Of a DNA stretch of 64,000 nt, positions 45,712 through 59,429 are shown piece after piece. This DNA comes from Aquila chrysaetos chrysaetos (taxonomy: Eukaryota > Chordata > Aves > Accipitriformes > Accipitridae). A model generated the notes under the pieces. That model did no database searches. It was given only the letters and a program-made list of their open reading frames with translations, and was not told the DNA's origin. The position numbers and the translations under genes were made by a program. The stretch spans positions 1,087,012 to 1,151,011 of the forward strand of contig NW_024470325.1 of NCBI RefSeq assembly GCF_900496995.4. Reading direction: 5' to 3'. Position 1 is the first letter of the stretch. Each line of letters opens with the position of its first letter.

Positions 45712-46089
45712 TCACGGCAGCAACGGAACCCCGGTCATTGAGGGGACACGCACGGAACTGTGGGGGGACCCCGACTGCCCAGCCCCAAAAGGTCCCTGTT
45801 TAACAGAGCAGCTGGAGCATGTCTATGGAGGGGATCCTCTTCTGAACCCTGTCTGGTATCTTTTGAGACCTCACCTGGAGAAGCCTCTGCCTCCCCCAGG
45901 CGCTGCTGGCAACCTGGGTGGCAACTGCTGCTGGACGTGTGTGGCTGTGATTGCTTCTCTGCCATCAGCAGCAGAAGGGACTGACATGGAAAGGAAAAGC
46001 TCCTCCAAGCTCTTTCTCTGCATTTGGCCATACCCAGCAAGGAACAGGAGCTGGGGTGACACTGGGGTGCCCGGGTGGCTCAGAGTTAC

Positions 46090-47078
<989 letters not shown>

Positions 47079-47136
47079 TCAGGGGCCGGCTGCCCACCCA
47101 CCCCATCACCTGGGGGGCCCGTGCAGCGCCGCTCAC

Positions 47137-47457
47137 CCCAGCAAATGACTCCCACGTCCTCCGCAACCCCTGCCGCCGGTGCACTCTCGGGCAGGGAGGT
47201 GTTGCAGAGGGCCAGGTTGGCCTCGTGCCCTGCGCACCGGACCCCTCGCAGCCCCACGGGGCCCGTCCCTCGCTCAGGCTTTGGGGGGTTGTAGGCTGTC
47301 CCTGCCTCTCCGCACCGCAGCTGCCGGCACACCACGCTGGCCTCCTGCACGTCCCACTGGTCATCCAGGACTCTGCCCCACATCCCATTCTGGAAGATCT
47401 CCACTCGTCCGTTGCACCGGCTCCCTCCACCCACCAGCCACAGGAATGCAAAGCCGG
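47137..47457 (-). CDS. SRCR domain 3 exon, six-cysteine variant
   Basis: 321 bases, phase 1-1, open. WLVGGGSRCNGRVEIFQNG, then GRVLDDQWD (C2 replaced by Leu), VVCRQLRCG, GVRCAGH, LALCNTS, then a tail without C7 (PAAGVAEDVG), and VICWG (C8). In group-B domains C2 pairs with C7; both partners are lost together. The exon also has a longer C6-C8 loop than its neighbours. Confidence 0.82.
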
Positions 47458-48043
47458 CTAAGCTTGGGGAGAGCAGAGATGCCACAGCCATTGGTGGCAC
47501 CGGGGAGCATGGCATCCTTCAGGGAGCAGGGCGAGGGGGGATTTTCCGACCAAACGTGACAAGATTAAGCCTTTTTCTGATGAGAAGTGAGGGCAAGACC
47601 CGGGCCCTCTCTGCAGCTCACACCCAGGTCTGCTGCTGCTGGGGGCACCCAGGTACCTGCTGCCTGCGTGGTGGGATGAGGCTCTGCAGAGCTCTCTCTG
47701 GGGATGGGATGCAGTTGTCTGCAGCCAGAGAGGTGGAGCGCAGCCCTGCAGCCCTGCTCTGGGCTTGTCCCACAGTAGGAGAACGGAGGAGCCCAGGCCT
47801 GGTGGTGGTGCTGGGGCCTAAACCACTGCCCGGGGGGCAGATGCCTGCCTCCATTCAGCCCTCAGCTCTCCCAAAGTAGAGCGGTCACTCTGAGCAGGCA
47901 AAGCCCTCCAGATGGCTCCTGGGGAAGACAGGGTTTCTCCAGGGAGAAATTCAGCTTTGCACTGCCACGGGATCCCTGTTTTGGGTGGCCACGTCACACA
48001 CAAAGGGCAAATGGAGTTAATGCAGCATTTTTCCTGCACTCAC

Positions 48044-48349
48044 CTGAGCAAACGACAGCAGCGTTGTTCCCGTGGGAGCATGGTGAGGCCCCCAGGGTGA
48101 TCACTGGGCACTGTCCCAGGTGGGCTTCTGTCCCATCGCAGTGGAATGAGTCTCTCCAGACAGGGCCAGTCCCTCTCCCAAAATGCTCTCCTCCAGGAAT
48201 GGACTCAGCAAACCCACAGTTGAGTTGACGACAGAGAACATGGGCATCCGAGAGATCCCAGCGGGAGGCACAGAGTGTCCCCCAGGTCCCCAGCACCTGG
48301 ACCTCTACCCTCCCTGCACACGCTGTGCTGCTGTTCACCAGCCTGAATC
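48044..48349 (-). CDS. SRCR domain 2 exon
   Basis: 306 bases, phase 1-1, intact. FRLVNSSTACAGRVEVQVLG, TLCASRWD, VLCRQLNCG, GPVWRDSFHC, LGQCPV, SPCSHGNNAAVVCSG: eight cysteines in group-B order. Acceptor AATACACAG, donor GTGAGT. Confidence 0.85.
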
Positions 48350-48586
48350 CTGTGTATTGTGGGGACAGAGGAGGAGGAGAGAGGGTGGATTGGTGCTCAT
48401 GTACCCTCAGTAGCTGGCAGAGAGGCCAGAGGGACAGCATGCCTTTCTTCTCCTTCTGCACTATTTTCATGCTGCAGACAATCCCATCATCCCTCCTGTC
48501 CTCACACCTGGCCCAGCACCGTCCTTGTTCTATTCCCCAACCCCTGGCACAGCCCCGGTGTTCAGCACCCCTCCCTGAGTCCTTAC

Positions 48587-48895
48587 GTGTGCAGGTGACA
48601 ACAGCGCTGTTTGCGTGGGTGCAGGGCTGGTCCCTGGAGGACCCTCTGCGGCAGGAGATGAGGCGGGATTCATTCCCCACACACTGCAGCTCTCCATCCT
48701 AGATGGGACTGACCCCTTCTCCAAAGTGAGCTGGCCCAGTAACAGGCAGGGCCACGCCGCACTGCAACTCCCTGCAGACCATCTCAGCATCTTTGGGACC
48801 AAAGTGTGAATCACAGACAGTTTTCCACTGGCGCCCGTCATGGATCTCCACACGTCCTGAGCAGCAGCTCTTCCCTTTCACCAGCCGGACAAATC
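48587..48895 (-). pseudogene. SRCR domain 1 exon with nonsense codon
   Basis: 309 bases, phase 1-1, good splice sites. VRLVKGKSCCSGRVEI, TVCDSHFG, MVCRELQCG, HFGEG, then TAG at 48699-48701 where the family has the conserved Trp of GPIW, then GELQC to VVTC. TGG to TAG explains it. No further SRCR or signal-peptide exon is recognised upstream, although the true 5' end may be further off. Confidence 0.82.
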
Positions 48896-50159
48896 CTGGA
48901 AAAAACCAAAACAACTGGGAGTTCCCAGAGCCCTCTGGCAGTTAAATGCCCACGTCCCGCATCATCTCCAAGCAAGCCATGACCAAACTGCGCATCACAC
49001 ATCCCAGAGGAAGTTGTTGGGGGAGTGTTGGTGACACAGGCACATCCAGACCCCCACGCACCCCATCTCTACACCATCAGAGCACCTGAGGGAATGTGTC
49101 TGTCGCAGACTCACAGCCACAGGTACTGCTCAGACAAACTGCTCCCACACAAGGTTCCCTGTGTTGCCTGGTGTGGTCTCCCCAGCACCGCAGTAGTGTG
49201 AGCAGTTTGGATCGAGGAGAACTGGCCCAGAAGATAATGACTGCTGCAGCTTGCTCAGCCTCTGCAGAGCTTTGGGCCAGGCAGGACCATGACCCCGATG
49301 CAACCAGAAGCACCCCCTGATCCCAGACAGATAAACCTATTCATCACTCACTGTAATACCGTAGGAGTCTCGGTCTCTTGTGCAAACCTGACAGCTCCAT
49401 TACCATTTCCACCCACCATCACAGCTGGAAAGTGAAAGCACCAACCTTGGAAAGCACCTTGACTCCCAGGTAGCCCCTGCCTTGATGTCCGTCTTGAAAA
49501 GTGCCCTGTGAAGTGTCCCAGGGGTGATCTGGAGCTGTGAACAGCCCTGACCTGCACAGCACCCTCTTGAGAGCAGAACGACCCTGCCCTGCACTACTGG
49601 GGGTTGCTCCTTCCACCCAGAGCTTCTCCTTGCAGTGCCATGGGGAGCTCCCCAGGCAGGCTGAGTGCTGAACCTGGAAGGCAGCAGAGTCCCTGCCCCA
49701 GCACACAGTCCCCTGGAGTGCAGGGAGCCTGCTCTGAAATACAGCCCTGGGCACCTCTAGCCACACACTGGGGCTTCACAGCTATTCAAAATTGCCTAAA
49801 AAAAGCCCCCTCCTTACAGATAACACAAGCTGTGGGCTGTGCCAGCTTTAGGAGATGCCTCCAGGAACTACAGCTGCATTGCCCTGCACCCAGAGACTTA
49901 CCGTGTCAAGAGCTGCAATGATTTCTCCTCTTTTGAGCTCTCAGTCATCCTCCCAATCCTGACTGCCTTTAAGCTCTTAATCTGCCTTGCTCATTGCCCT
50001 GAGATACCCTGGGAGTGCCCTTCGCCCTGCTGCTCTTTGCAGAGGAGCTGCCCCTGGGCAGAGCTGTCTCTCTCCAGCGCAGCCCACTTGCCATCAACTC
50101 CTTCCCTCCCAGCAGCCTGGATCAGCTCAGCAGCAGAGGCCCAGCCCAAGGCATTTTAA
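48896..50159. other. Upstream flank of SRCR gene; nothing recognised
   Basis: Unique-looking sequence. I see no further SRCR exon, no convincing signal-peptide exon and no RNA gene. Confidence 0.4.
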
Positions 50160-51250
50160 TGACCCCTCTGGTGGCTTTGACGCTAAGTCCATGAGCCTCA
50201 GACCCTGAGAGAAAGTTGATGAAACCTCTCAAGCACTCAAAGTCAGATGCAAATTCCAAAGTGTCTTGGAGCATTAATGGGTCCCACTGAGGGACATTAC
50301 TGACAAAGCAACCCTGGGGGCTGGTTAAAGCAGAAAACAGGAGGCAGTGATGAAAGGTAGGCAACGGCAATGTAAAGGTGGCTCTGGAGGCTGAGTAAAC
50401 CGGCATGTGTCTTATCAAGCCAAAGGGCCAGGCTCTGGCCCCTAGCCCTTGGGAAGGGAGATCCTGTCCCACACCCATGGCTCAGGGCTCTTCCTGCTGC
50501 AGTGTTTTGTAAGGACTTGCAATGCCAAGTGCAGGACTATGGTATGACACCTCCCAGGCTCTTGGGTGGAGACAAGGAGGCCATGACGGCATAGTGCTGT
50601 AAGGGTTAGGTGTCTCCCAATAGGCCTTGGTGACACAGACAACAGCCACAGCCACCTGGAGAAAGAATTCCGCTCTCCTGGGGGCTTTCAACCTTGTCAG
50701 CTCCCTTGACCATCTCCACCACAGGCTGTCCTGTGGTGTCCTATGCCTGCACCTGTTTCCTTGAAGGCTGTTGATGTCCACTGTGCTTACCAACCTTGCT
50801 CTCACTTGAGCATCTTCCTACCCTTACTGCTGTCTCTCCATCCTCACAGGCTGTTCTTTGAAATACAAAGCTCCAGCTAATCCAGACTTTTTCTGGGTGG
50901 ACTATTCTACCACAGCACTGCACTTGGAGTGACGTTTCCGGTAACTCAAAGTGACGTGAAATCCTCATGTCCAGCCTCAACTTCCAAGGCTCCAGTTTGT
51001 GCCATTATTTTTTTCTCGTATTGTTTCCCAATTTTGAGAAAAACTCCCCCACCTCTGAAACCATGAAACCACACCTCAACCAGTCTCAGGATACTCTGGG
51101 TGGCCATGCTCATCCTAAGGCAGACCTGTATGCAGGTGGCCTTGTTCATGGCAAGCATGCACCACTGGCTGGTATGGTGTCCCTTGTAGTGCCCAGGGCC
51201 TTCTCCTCAGCGTCACTGCTCAGCCGGTCAGGTCCAAGCCTGTTCTCATG
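50160..51250 (+). repeat. Diverged low-copy repeat, copy 2
   Basis: Direct, diverged copy of 20430-21620: shared GGAGCATTAATGGGTCCCAC, GGCTCAGGGCTCTTCCTG, and GGCTGTTGATGTCCA-type phrases in the same order. No coding assignment. Confidence 0.7.
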
Positions 51251-52181
51251 AACGAGATTATTCTTCCTCCTAATGCAGGACTGTCCACTCCTCCTTATAA
51301 ACTTCAAGAGGTTTCTGTTGGCCAGAGTCCCAGAGTTTCTCGGGGCCCTCTGGACTGAAGCTCCATTTTATCGGCTGTTAGTGCCTGTGTGCAGATAGCT
51401 CACCCTGATGGTGGTGTCTCTCCCAAGATAACAGCATGAGGAGGCGCAGGGCTTTACAGACCCAGGTAGGATCCACCATGAGCACAGCCTTCAAAACACC
51501 AAATGAAAGGTGGTTTAGGTGTTTTAGCAAAGGCTTGCTTTACATTTGCAAGATAACATTTAATTTAAATTAATTTGTTTCTCTTTAAGTCGTCTATCTG
51601 TAAAACTAAACTAAAATAGCCATTCCATAAATGCCTGGAGCAGGAGGAATGACACCTTTTCACTTTGCATTCACATGAGAATACTTCTGAAAGGACAACC
51701 AAGTATAGCCCTATCTTCAGATTTGCTGCACAAAGGCTCTTCTCTCCAATCCCTGATGCACTGCAGTCATGCTGCTGGTCACTTGCCTGCCATAAAGTAA
51801 CTAGAGATCTGTTGCACTAAGAGTAACAAGGTAACAAAAATGCAACCTACCTGGTAAATTCTTTCGATGTAAGCCAAAAAAGACAATGTTTTAATTTGAG
51901 CAGCGATAAAACCAGCATACAACTCCTTGTTAAAAAGTTTATATTGCCTGAAATTAAATTGAACAGTGGTTATGATTTTGTGCCTCCTCTTTAATACCTT
52001 CATTCAGAAAATTCACAGAAGTTTCAAATTACATCATCTTGTAGTGAGGTTCTTGCATCATAAAGGAGTAAAATCATCATGGGAGAGCCGATTTTTAATA
52101 AGCTCTCTGCCATTCAAATTCCCAGAATCTTATGCTCTAAGCAGAAATGCACAACCCTGAGGCAGCCATACAATTTTCCAT
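51251..52181. other. AT-richer spacer; nothing recognised
   Basis: No supported ORF, RNA or repeat. It ends abruptly at the truncated ERV-L at 52182. Confidence 0.4.
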
Positions 52182-54518
52182 GCCCCAGGGGTGGAAGCAC
52201 AGCCCTATCTTTTGTCATGGACTAATCCAAACTGCACTGGAACAAAGCGATGCCCCTGAACATTTACAATACATAGATGACATCATCGTGTGGGGCAACG
52301 AGGCAGAAGAAGTGTTTGAGAAGGGAAAAAAAATAATTCAGATTCTTCTGAAAGCTGGTTTCGCCATACAGAAAAGCAAGGTCAAGGGACCTGCACAGGA
52401 GATTCAGTTCTTGGGAATAAAATGGCAGGATGGACGCCGTCATGTGCCTATGGATGTGGTTAACAAGATAGCAACTATGTCTCCACCAGCTAACAAGAAA
52501 GAAACACAAGCTTTCCTAGGCCTCGTGGGGTTCTGGAGAATGCATATTCCAGGTTATAGTCAGCTTGTGAGCCCTCTCTATCGAGTAACGTGGAAAAAGA
52601 ACTATATTGAGTGGGGCCCTGAGCAACAACAAGCCTTTGAGCACATCAGGCAGAAAATAGCTCGGGCAGTAGCTCTTGGACCTGTCCGGACAGGACCAGA
52701 CGTACAAAATGTACTCTACACTGCAGCTGGGGAGCATGGGCTCACCTGGAGCCTCTGGCAGAAAACACCAGGAGAAACCCGAGGTCAACCATTAGGGTTT
52801 TGGAGCCAGGGGTACCAAGGATCAGAAGCCCACTACACCCCGACTGAAAAAGAGATACTAGCAGCATACGAGGGGGTTCGAGCCGCTTCAGAAGTTGTTG
52901 GTACAGAAGCATATGTCCTCTTGGCACCACGATTGCCTGTGCTACACTGGATGTTCAAAGGAAACATCCCCTCTACACATCATGCAACCAGCGCTACATG
53001 GAGTAAGCAGATAGCATTGATCACGCAACGGGCTTGACTGGGGAAATCTAACCACCCAGGAATTCTAGAAGAGATCATGGACTGGCCAGAAGGTAGAGAT
53101 TTTGGAGCAACACCTGAGGAGGTGGCTCGTGCCCAAGAGGCACCACCATATAATGAGTTATCAGAAGACGAAAGGTGTTACGCTTTGTTTACTGATGGAT
53201 CCTGTCGTGTGGTAGGGAACCATCGGAAGTGGAAAGCTGCTGTGTGGAGTCCCACGCAACAAGCCATTGAGGCCACTGAAGGAGAAGGCGAGTCAAGTCA
53301 GTTTGCAGAAGTGAAAGCCATCCAACTAGCCCCAGACATTGCTGAATGAGAAAAGTGGCCGGTACTCTACCTCTATACCGACTCCTGGATGGTGGCTAAT
53401 GCCCTATGGGGGTGGCTACAGCAGTGGAAGAAGACCAATTGGCAACCCAGGGGTAAACCTATCTGGGCAGCGGCATTGTGGCAGGACATTGCTGCCCGTG
53501 TAGAACACATAACTCTAAAGGTACGTCATGTAGATGCTCACATGCCCAACAGCCGTGCCACTGAAGAACATCGAAATAATGAACAGGTAGACAAGGCTGC
53601 CAAAATTGAAGAAGCTCAGGTGGACCTGGACTGGGAGTGTAAGGGTGAGCTATTTGTAGCTCGATGGGCCCATGGGACATCTATGGAGAGATGCAACATA
53701 TAGATGGGCTTGTGATCGAGGGGTGGAATCTGACCATGGAGGCCATCACACAGGTCACTCATGAATGTGAAACATGTGCTGCAATCAAGCAAGCCACCAG
53801 AGTAAAGTCTCCCTGGAACAGAGGGCGGTGGCTCAGCTTTCGATATGGCGAGGCCTGGCAAATTGACTACATTGGACCAGTGCCACGAACACGCCAAGGC
53901 AAGCGCTACATACTCACGATGGTGGAAGCAACTACTGGTTGGCTGGAAACATATCCTGTAAGCCATGCCACTGCCCGAAACACCATCTTAGGCCTTGAAA
54001 GGCAAATTCTATGGCGACACGGTAGAATTCAATTCCCAGAAGGAATTGAATCAGACAATGGGACTCATTTCCGAAATAACCTCATAAGCTTCTGGGCAAA
54101 GAAACACGGCATTGAGTGGGTGTACCACATACCCTATCACCCGCAAGCATCTGGGAAAATTGAGAGCTATAATGGACTGTTGAAAACTATGTTGAGAGCG
54201 CTAGGCAATGGGACATGGAAGCATTGGGATACAAATTTAGCAGAAGCCACTTGGCTAGTTAACACCAGAAGATCTGCTAACCGTCCTGGTCCTGCCCAAA
54301 CAAAACCCCTACATACTGTGGGAGGAGATAAGGTCCCCGTAGTGCACATGGGGAAGCGGCTGGGCAAGGCAGTGTGGATTTCTCCTCCCATGGGAAAAGG
54401 CAAACCCATTCGTGGGATTGTCTTTGCTCAGGGACCTGGGTGTACTTGGTGGGTAATGCGGAAGGATGGGGAGACCCAGTGTGTGCCTCAAGGACATTTA
54501 ACCTTGGGGGAAAAATAA
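52182..54518 (+). pseudogene. pol: ERV-L pol (RT C-terminus, RNase H, integrase), decayed
   Basis: RT from QGWKHSP through YIDDIIVWG (near 52270). RNase H FTDGSCRVVG near 53190. TGA at 53035-53037 and at 53347-53349. A small deletion and frame change lie between 53690 and 53735; they destroy the H-H half of the integrase zinc finger. From 53736 the frame is open to 54518, with ECETC, WQIDYIGPVPRTRQGKRY, ESDNGTHF and ASGKIESYNGLLK, i.e. the D,D35E core complete. It retains the IGPVP segment, where proviruses A and B read ITLPQ. Confidence 0.88.
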
Positions 54519-54973
54519 TCTGTGATGTGAGTTGTATGTTGTAGGAAGTAATGTAGCAGGAATGACCTGAACTGCAGAGGAGTGAACTTCGCAAGGAACC
54601 AGACAAGTGCATCGGTGACCCAAACCAAGCCGGTGTTGGTGCCCAACGATCGGAACATACTGCTTTCTCCTGTCCTGACCACTCATCTTGACGGATGAGG
54701 CCCAAGTCATAACCTGTGTGTGAACAGCTGGAGGAGTGGAAGAAGCCCATGGAATATCTATCTCTTAAAGGACAGGGGATAGTAATTAATAAGAATGTAT
54801 AAATCTGTATGTGGGTATAAAAGTGGTTTAAGTATGTAGTTTCAGTTGTAAGTGTTGGTAAGAAGGGATTTCAGTAATGAGAATTAAATACAATGGCATG
54901 GTTAGAAGATATCTGTATTAAATTATGTGGGACCTGAGCATGACGCAAATGGTAGGGAATAAGGGGTGGAGAT
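54519..54973 (+). other. Post-pol region of second ERV-L; no env
   Basis: Non-coding. TTTAAGTATGTAGTTTCAG and AGTTGTAAGTGTTGGTAAG are shared with 30040-30100. A purine-rich AAGGGGTGGAGA tract precedes the LTR. Confidence 0.7.
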
Positions 54974-55555
54974 TGTATTGGGTCTGGCTGAGATGGAGTT
55001 AATACTCCCCATAGCAGCCCTTATAGCGCTGTGCTCTGCAGCAGTAGCTGGAAAGGTGTTGATAACACACCAGTGTTTTGGCTGCTGCTGCTGAGCAGTG
55101 CTGGCACAGCATCAAGGCTGTCTCTCCAACATTTTTGCCCCCCTCAACAGCAGGCTGGGGCAGGGCAAGATCTTGGGAGGGGACATAACCAGGACAGCTG
55201 ACCTAAACTAACCAAACAGATATTCCATACCATATGACGTCAGCTCAGATATAAAAGCTAAGTAAAGGGAGACGGAAGGGGGGGCATTTTTTTGTCTTCC
55301 TGAGCAACCACTACACGTACTGAAGCCCTGCTTCCCAGGAAGTGGCTAGACATCACCTGCAGATGGGAAGTAGAGAATAACATCATTTGTTTTTCTTTGC
55401 TTTCGCGCACGACCTTTGCTTTCACTTTATTAAACTGTCCTTATCTTGACCCATGAGACTTTTGTTATATTTTCTCCCCCTGTCCAGCTGAGAAGGGGGA
55501 GTGATAGAGTGGCTTTGGTGGGCAACTGGCATCCAGCCAGAGTCAACCCACCATA
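54974..55555 (+). repeat. 3' LTR, family 2
   Basis: Starts TGTATTGGGTCTGG. A full CRE (TGACGTCA, 55235-55242) lies 7 bases before TATAAAAG (55250-55257). Later ATTAAACTGTCC carries a poly(A)-like hexamer. It ends TCAACCCACCATA. The upstream ATTCCATACCATATGACGTC block is shared with family 1. Confidence 0.82.
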
Positions 55556-56828
55556 CGGTACACCTACTGGTACTCTGGGGTACACCTGCTGTCCACAACG
55601 GGTGCGCGAGGGTAGACCTGCCCTACCTAGCTAACACTCTGGTTCAGGCCTGGTGTCCCTACCTGATGCTCCGGGGTAGGCCTGGTGTCCCCACCTGATC
55701 CTGTCTAGTAGTACCGGTACCCGTACTAGTACTCCGGGGTACACCTGCTGTCCCTATGGGTGCGTGGGGGTAGACCTGCCCTCCCTACCTGACCCTCTTG
55801 GGTCGGCCTGGTATCCCTACCTGATGCTCCGGTATAGCCCTGGCCTTCCTACCTGCGCGGATGGGGTAGACAAGGCCTCGCTTCCGGCAAGGGTGGGGTA
55901 GACCTGGCCTCACTGCCTGCGCGGACAGGGTAGACCATGACTCCCTACCGACAAGGGCGGGGTAGAACTGGTCTCCCTATCCACGCAGATGGGGTAGACC
56001 AGGCCACCCTAACCACACGGACGGGGTAGAGCAGGACTCCCTACCCGCGCGGGCAGGGTACACCTGGTTTCTCTGCCCACGCGGATGGTAGAGACCAGGA
56101 CTCCCTGCTGGTAAGGGCGGGGTAGACCTGGCCTCCCTACCTGACCCTCTGGGGTCAGCAGGGTATCCCTACCTGATCCTGCGCAGTAGTACCGTTACTC
56201 CTACTGGTACTCCAGGGTATAACCGGTACCCCTACTATACCCCGGGGTACCCCTGCTGTCCCTATTGGCGCTCCAGGCTAGACCTGGCCTCCCTACCTGA
56301 TGCTCCGGGCTTAATCTGGCGTCTCTACCTGATCCTGCGCGGTAGTACCGGTACCCCTATTGGTACCTCGGGGTACACCGGCTGTCCCTACGGGCGCGCG
56401 GGCTTAGACCCACCCTCCCTACCTGACCCTCTGGGGTCGGACTGGTATGCCTACCTGATGCTCTGGGGTAGGCGTCCCTACCCGCACAGACGGGGTAGAC
56501 CAGGCCTCCCTACCGGCAAGGGTGGGGTAGAACTGGCCTCCCTACCGTCGTGAGCAGGGTAGACTTTGCCTCCCTACTGACAAGAGCGGGGTAGACCAGG
56601 CCTCCATACCCGCGTGGGAGGGTACACCGTGGCCTCCCTAACCGGCGCACTGCGGGATAGACCTGGCCCCCTACCGGCAAGGGCGGGATACACTGGCTAC
56701 CTACCCACGCGGGTGTGGTAGAACTGGCCTCCCTACCTGCACAGGAGGTGTAGACCTGTCCTCCCTACCGGGAAGGGCAGGGTAGACCTGGCCTCCCTAT
56801 CTGCGCGAGCAGGGTAGACCTGACCTCC
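55556..56828 (+). repeat. GC-rich minisatellite (32-bp unit, array 2a)
   Basis: Same sequence class and same start point after the family-2 LTR as array 1. Runs such as 55904-56063 show a clear 32-base period (GGGTAGACC...CTCCCTACC). Confidence 0.9.
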
Positions 56829-57601
56829 TGTAAGAGTCGGTCACAAAATCAGCATTGTCCTCAACATTGTCATCAGGAACATGAACAGACATTACCTTGA
56901 CACGGGCCGTTTGGAGCGCAGCGGCCAATCCCAAGGACAGAATGTGCGGTACAAGGCTCCTGGAAGGGTACCTGGCTAGAGCCGGTTAGAGATAACTGCA
57001 TAGCTACTGTCAAAAAGGATGGGATTGCAACCGTTGCCATAACATCGATGAAAGAAATCATGAAACTCTAGACGAACTTTGCTTCATTTATAATACCAAA
57101 ACAACACCTCCTGGTCGAAGGCTACCCGCCTCCAAGACTTACCACGCCTCAGACACTGACCCTGCACCTGCGTGATAGCCTCGCTCAAGAAGGGCAGAGA
57201 TATGATAATTGTATTCTGAGAAGGGCGGAGACTCCTGAGGCAGAGGTGGAGCAAGGTGTGTTACTAAACATAAAAAATGACTTCTGAACAATGGGAATTT
57301 GAAGCTTCCCCACCAAGGACCATGACGATCGACGACGCAGCATTAGCTGGACCCGGGACTGTTAGGACGTCTGGAGATCAGCGGTGGTAGCTATAACCCC
57401 TCTTTCTCCTCTCTCTAAACTTAACTTTACTTTTCTCCTTTCTCTCACCCATCTCTAACTATCGCGTGCCTCTTCACAGGCAATACAATAAAGTTTTACT
57501 GTGTGATTACTGCTCTCCCCTTTGGTGTTGCTCACCTTAATTTTGCACTTTCGAGATCGTAGCAAACGAACCATCACGAGTCCAGCGAGTGGACCGTGAC
57601 A
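56829..57601 (+). repeat. Solo LTR, family 3
   Basis: 773 bases, TGTAAGAGTC to ACCGTGACA, with perfect CCTCC duplications (56824-56828, 57602-57606). AATAAAG near 57486 is a likely poly(A) signal. Its reverse complement forms 24685-26032. Confidence 0.93.
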
Positions 57602-59429
57602 CCTCCCTACCCGTGCAGGAGGGGTACACCTGGTGTCCCTACTGCTGCGGGCGGGGTAGACCTGGCCTCCATATCCACGCGGGAGAGGTTGACCTGGCTT
57701 CCTTACCCGTCGGGCAGGGTAGACCTGGCTTTCCCTGCCGGCACGAGCAGGGTAGACTGGCCTCCATGCCGGCGCGAGCAGGATAGACTTGGCCTCCCTG
57801 ATGCAAAGACTGGGTTAGATCTGGCTTCACTACACGCACGGGCGGGGTAGACCTGGCCTCCATGCCAGTGCGGGCACGGTAGACCTGGCCTCAATACCCG
57901 TGTGGGCAGGGTAGACCTGGCCTTCCTACCCTCCCGTGTGGGGTAGACCTGGCCTGCCTGCGAAGGCGAGCGGGGCAGACCTGGCCTCCCTGCCAGCGCG
58001 AGCGGGGTAGACCTGGCCTCTCTACCCAAGTGGGTGGGGTAAACCTGACCACCCTTCTGGCAATGACGGGGTAGACCTGACCTCCCTACCCACGCAGGCT
58101 GGGTAGACCTGGCCTCCCTACCGGCAAGGACGGGGTAGATCTGGCATCCCTACCTGCGTGGGCGGGGTAGACATGGCCTCCCAACCTGCGTGGGCAGGGT
58201 AGACCTGGCCTCTCTACTGGTGCGGGCGAGGTAGACCTGGCATCCACACCCATCGGACGGGGTAGACCTGGCCTCCCTTCCAGCGTGGGTGAGGTAGACC
58301 TGGCATCCACACCCGTCGGACGGGGTAGACCTGGCATTCCAACGGGCACAGGCGTGGAAGACCTGCCCTCACTAACTGCGCAGGGGGTAGACCAGGCCTC
58401 CCTACACGCAAAGGCGGGTCAGACCTGGCCTCCTCTACCCCACAAGGGGCTGGGTAAACATGGCCTCCCTACAGGCAAAGGCGGGCCTAGACCTGGCATC
58501 CCTACCTGATGCTTTCAGGGTAGTACTGTTACCCCCTACTGGTACTCTGGGGTAGTTCCGGTACACCTGCTCGTGCTCCCAGATACAAATGGTGTCACAA
58601 TGGGCGCGCAGGGGTAGACCTGCCTCCCTCCCTGAACCTCTGGGGTAGGCCTGGTGACCCTACCTGATGCTCCAGGGTTGTACCGTTACCCCTACTGGTA
58701 CTCTGTAGTAGTTTCCGGTACCCCCTACTGGTACTCCCGGTACAACTGGTGTCCACAATGGGTGCGTGGGGGTAGACTCGCCCTCCCTACCCTGACCGTC
58801 TGGGGTAGGCCGGTGACCCTACCTGATGCTCCGTGGTAGTACCGTTATCCCTGCTGGTACTCCCAGCTAGTACCGGTACCCCTACTGGTAGTCGGGGTAC
58901 ACCTGGTGTCACAATGGGCGTGCGTGGGAAGACCGCCCTCCCTACCTTAACTTCTGGTGTTGCTCTGGTATCCCTATCTGATGCTCCGGGTAGGCCTGGC
59001 ATCCCTACCTGATGCTCTGGGGTGGCTACTGTTGCCCGTACTGGTACTCCTGGGTAGTTCCGGTACCACTGCTGGTACTCCCAGGTACAACGTGTGTCAC
59101 AAAGGGTGCGTGGGCGTAGACCCGCCCTCCATACCTGACCCTGTGGGGTATAGACCTGGCGTACTGTTTACCCCCTTCTGGTACTCCGGTGTAGTTCCTG
59201 TACCCCTACTGGTACTCCCTTCTAGTACCGGTACCTCTGCTTGTACTCCCGGCTAGTACCGGTACCCCCACTTTTACTCCGGGGTACACCTGGTGTCACA
59301 GTGTGCGCGCATCGGCGTAGACCTGCCCTCCCTACCTGACCCTCTGTGGTTAAGCCTGGCGTCCCTACCTGATGCTTTGTGGTAGGCCTGGCGTCCTCAC
59401 CTGATGCTCCGGGGTAGTACCGTTACCCC
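57602..59429 (+). repeat. GC-rich minisatellite (array 2b)
   Basis: First ~900 bases are mainly 32-base units (GGGTAGACCTGGCCTCC...). After about 58500 the longer pattern with GGTACCCCTACTGGTACTCC dominates. Confidence 0.9.

Larger units (their letters stand above)
52182..55555 (+). mobile_element. 5'-truncated ERV-L element (second subfamily)
   Basis: Begins inside RT at GCCCCAGGGGTGG and runs through RNase H, integrase, a ~455-base post-pol region and a 3' LTR (54974-55555). It is clearly diverged from proviruses A-C in both nucleotide and protein. 5' truncation without an upstream LTR suggests deletion or a rearrangement. Confidence 0.88.

Noticed and set aside
57596-58411. Arg/Gly/Pro-rich repetitive ORFs
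   Set aside because: Translations of the GC-rich minisatellite in several frames. No conserved start or termination.
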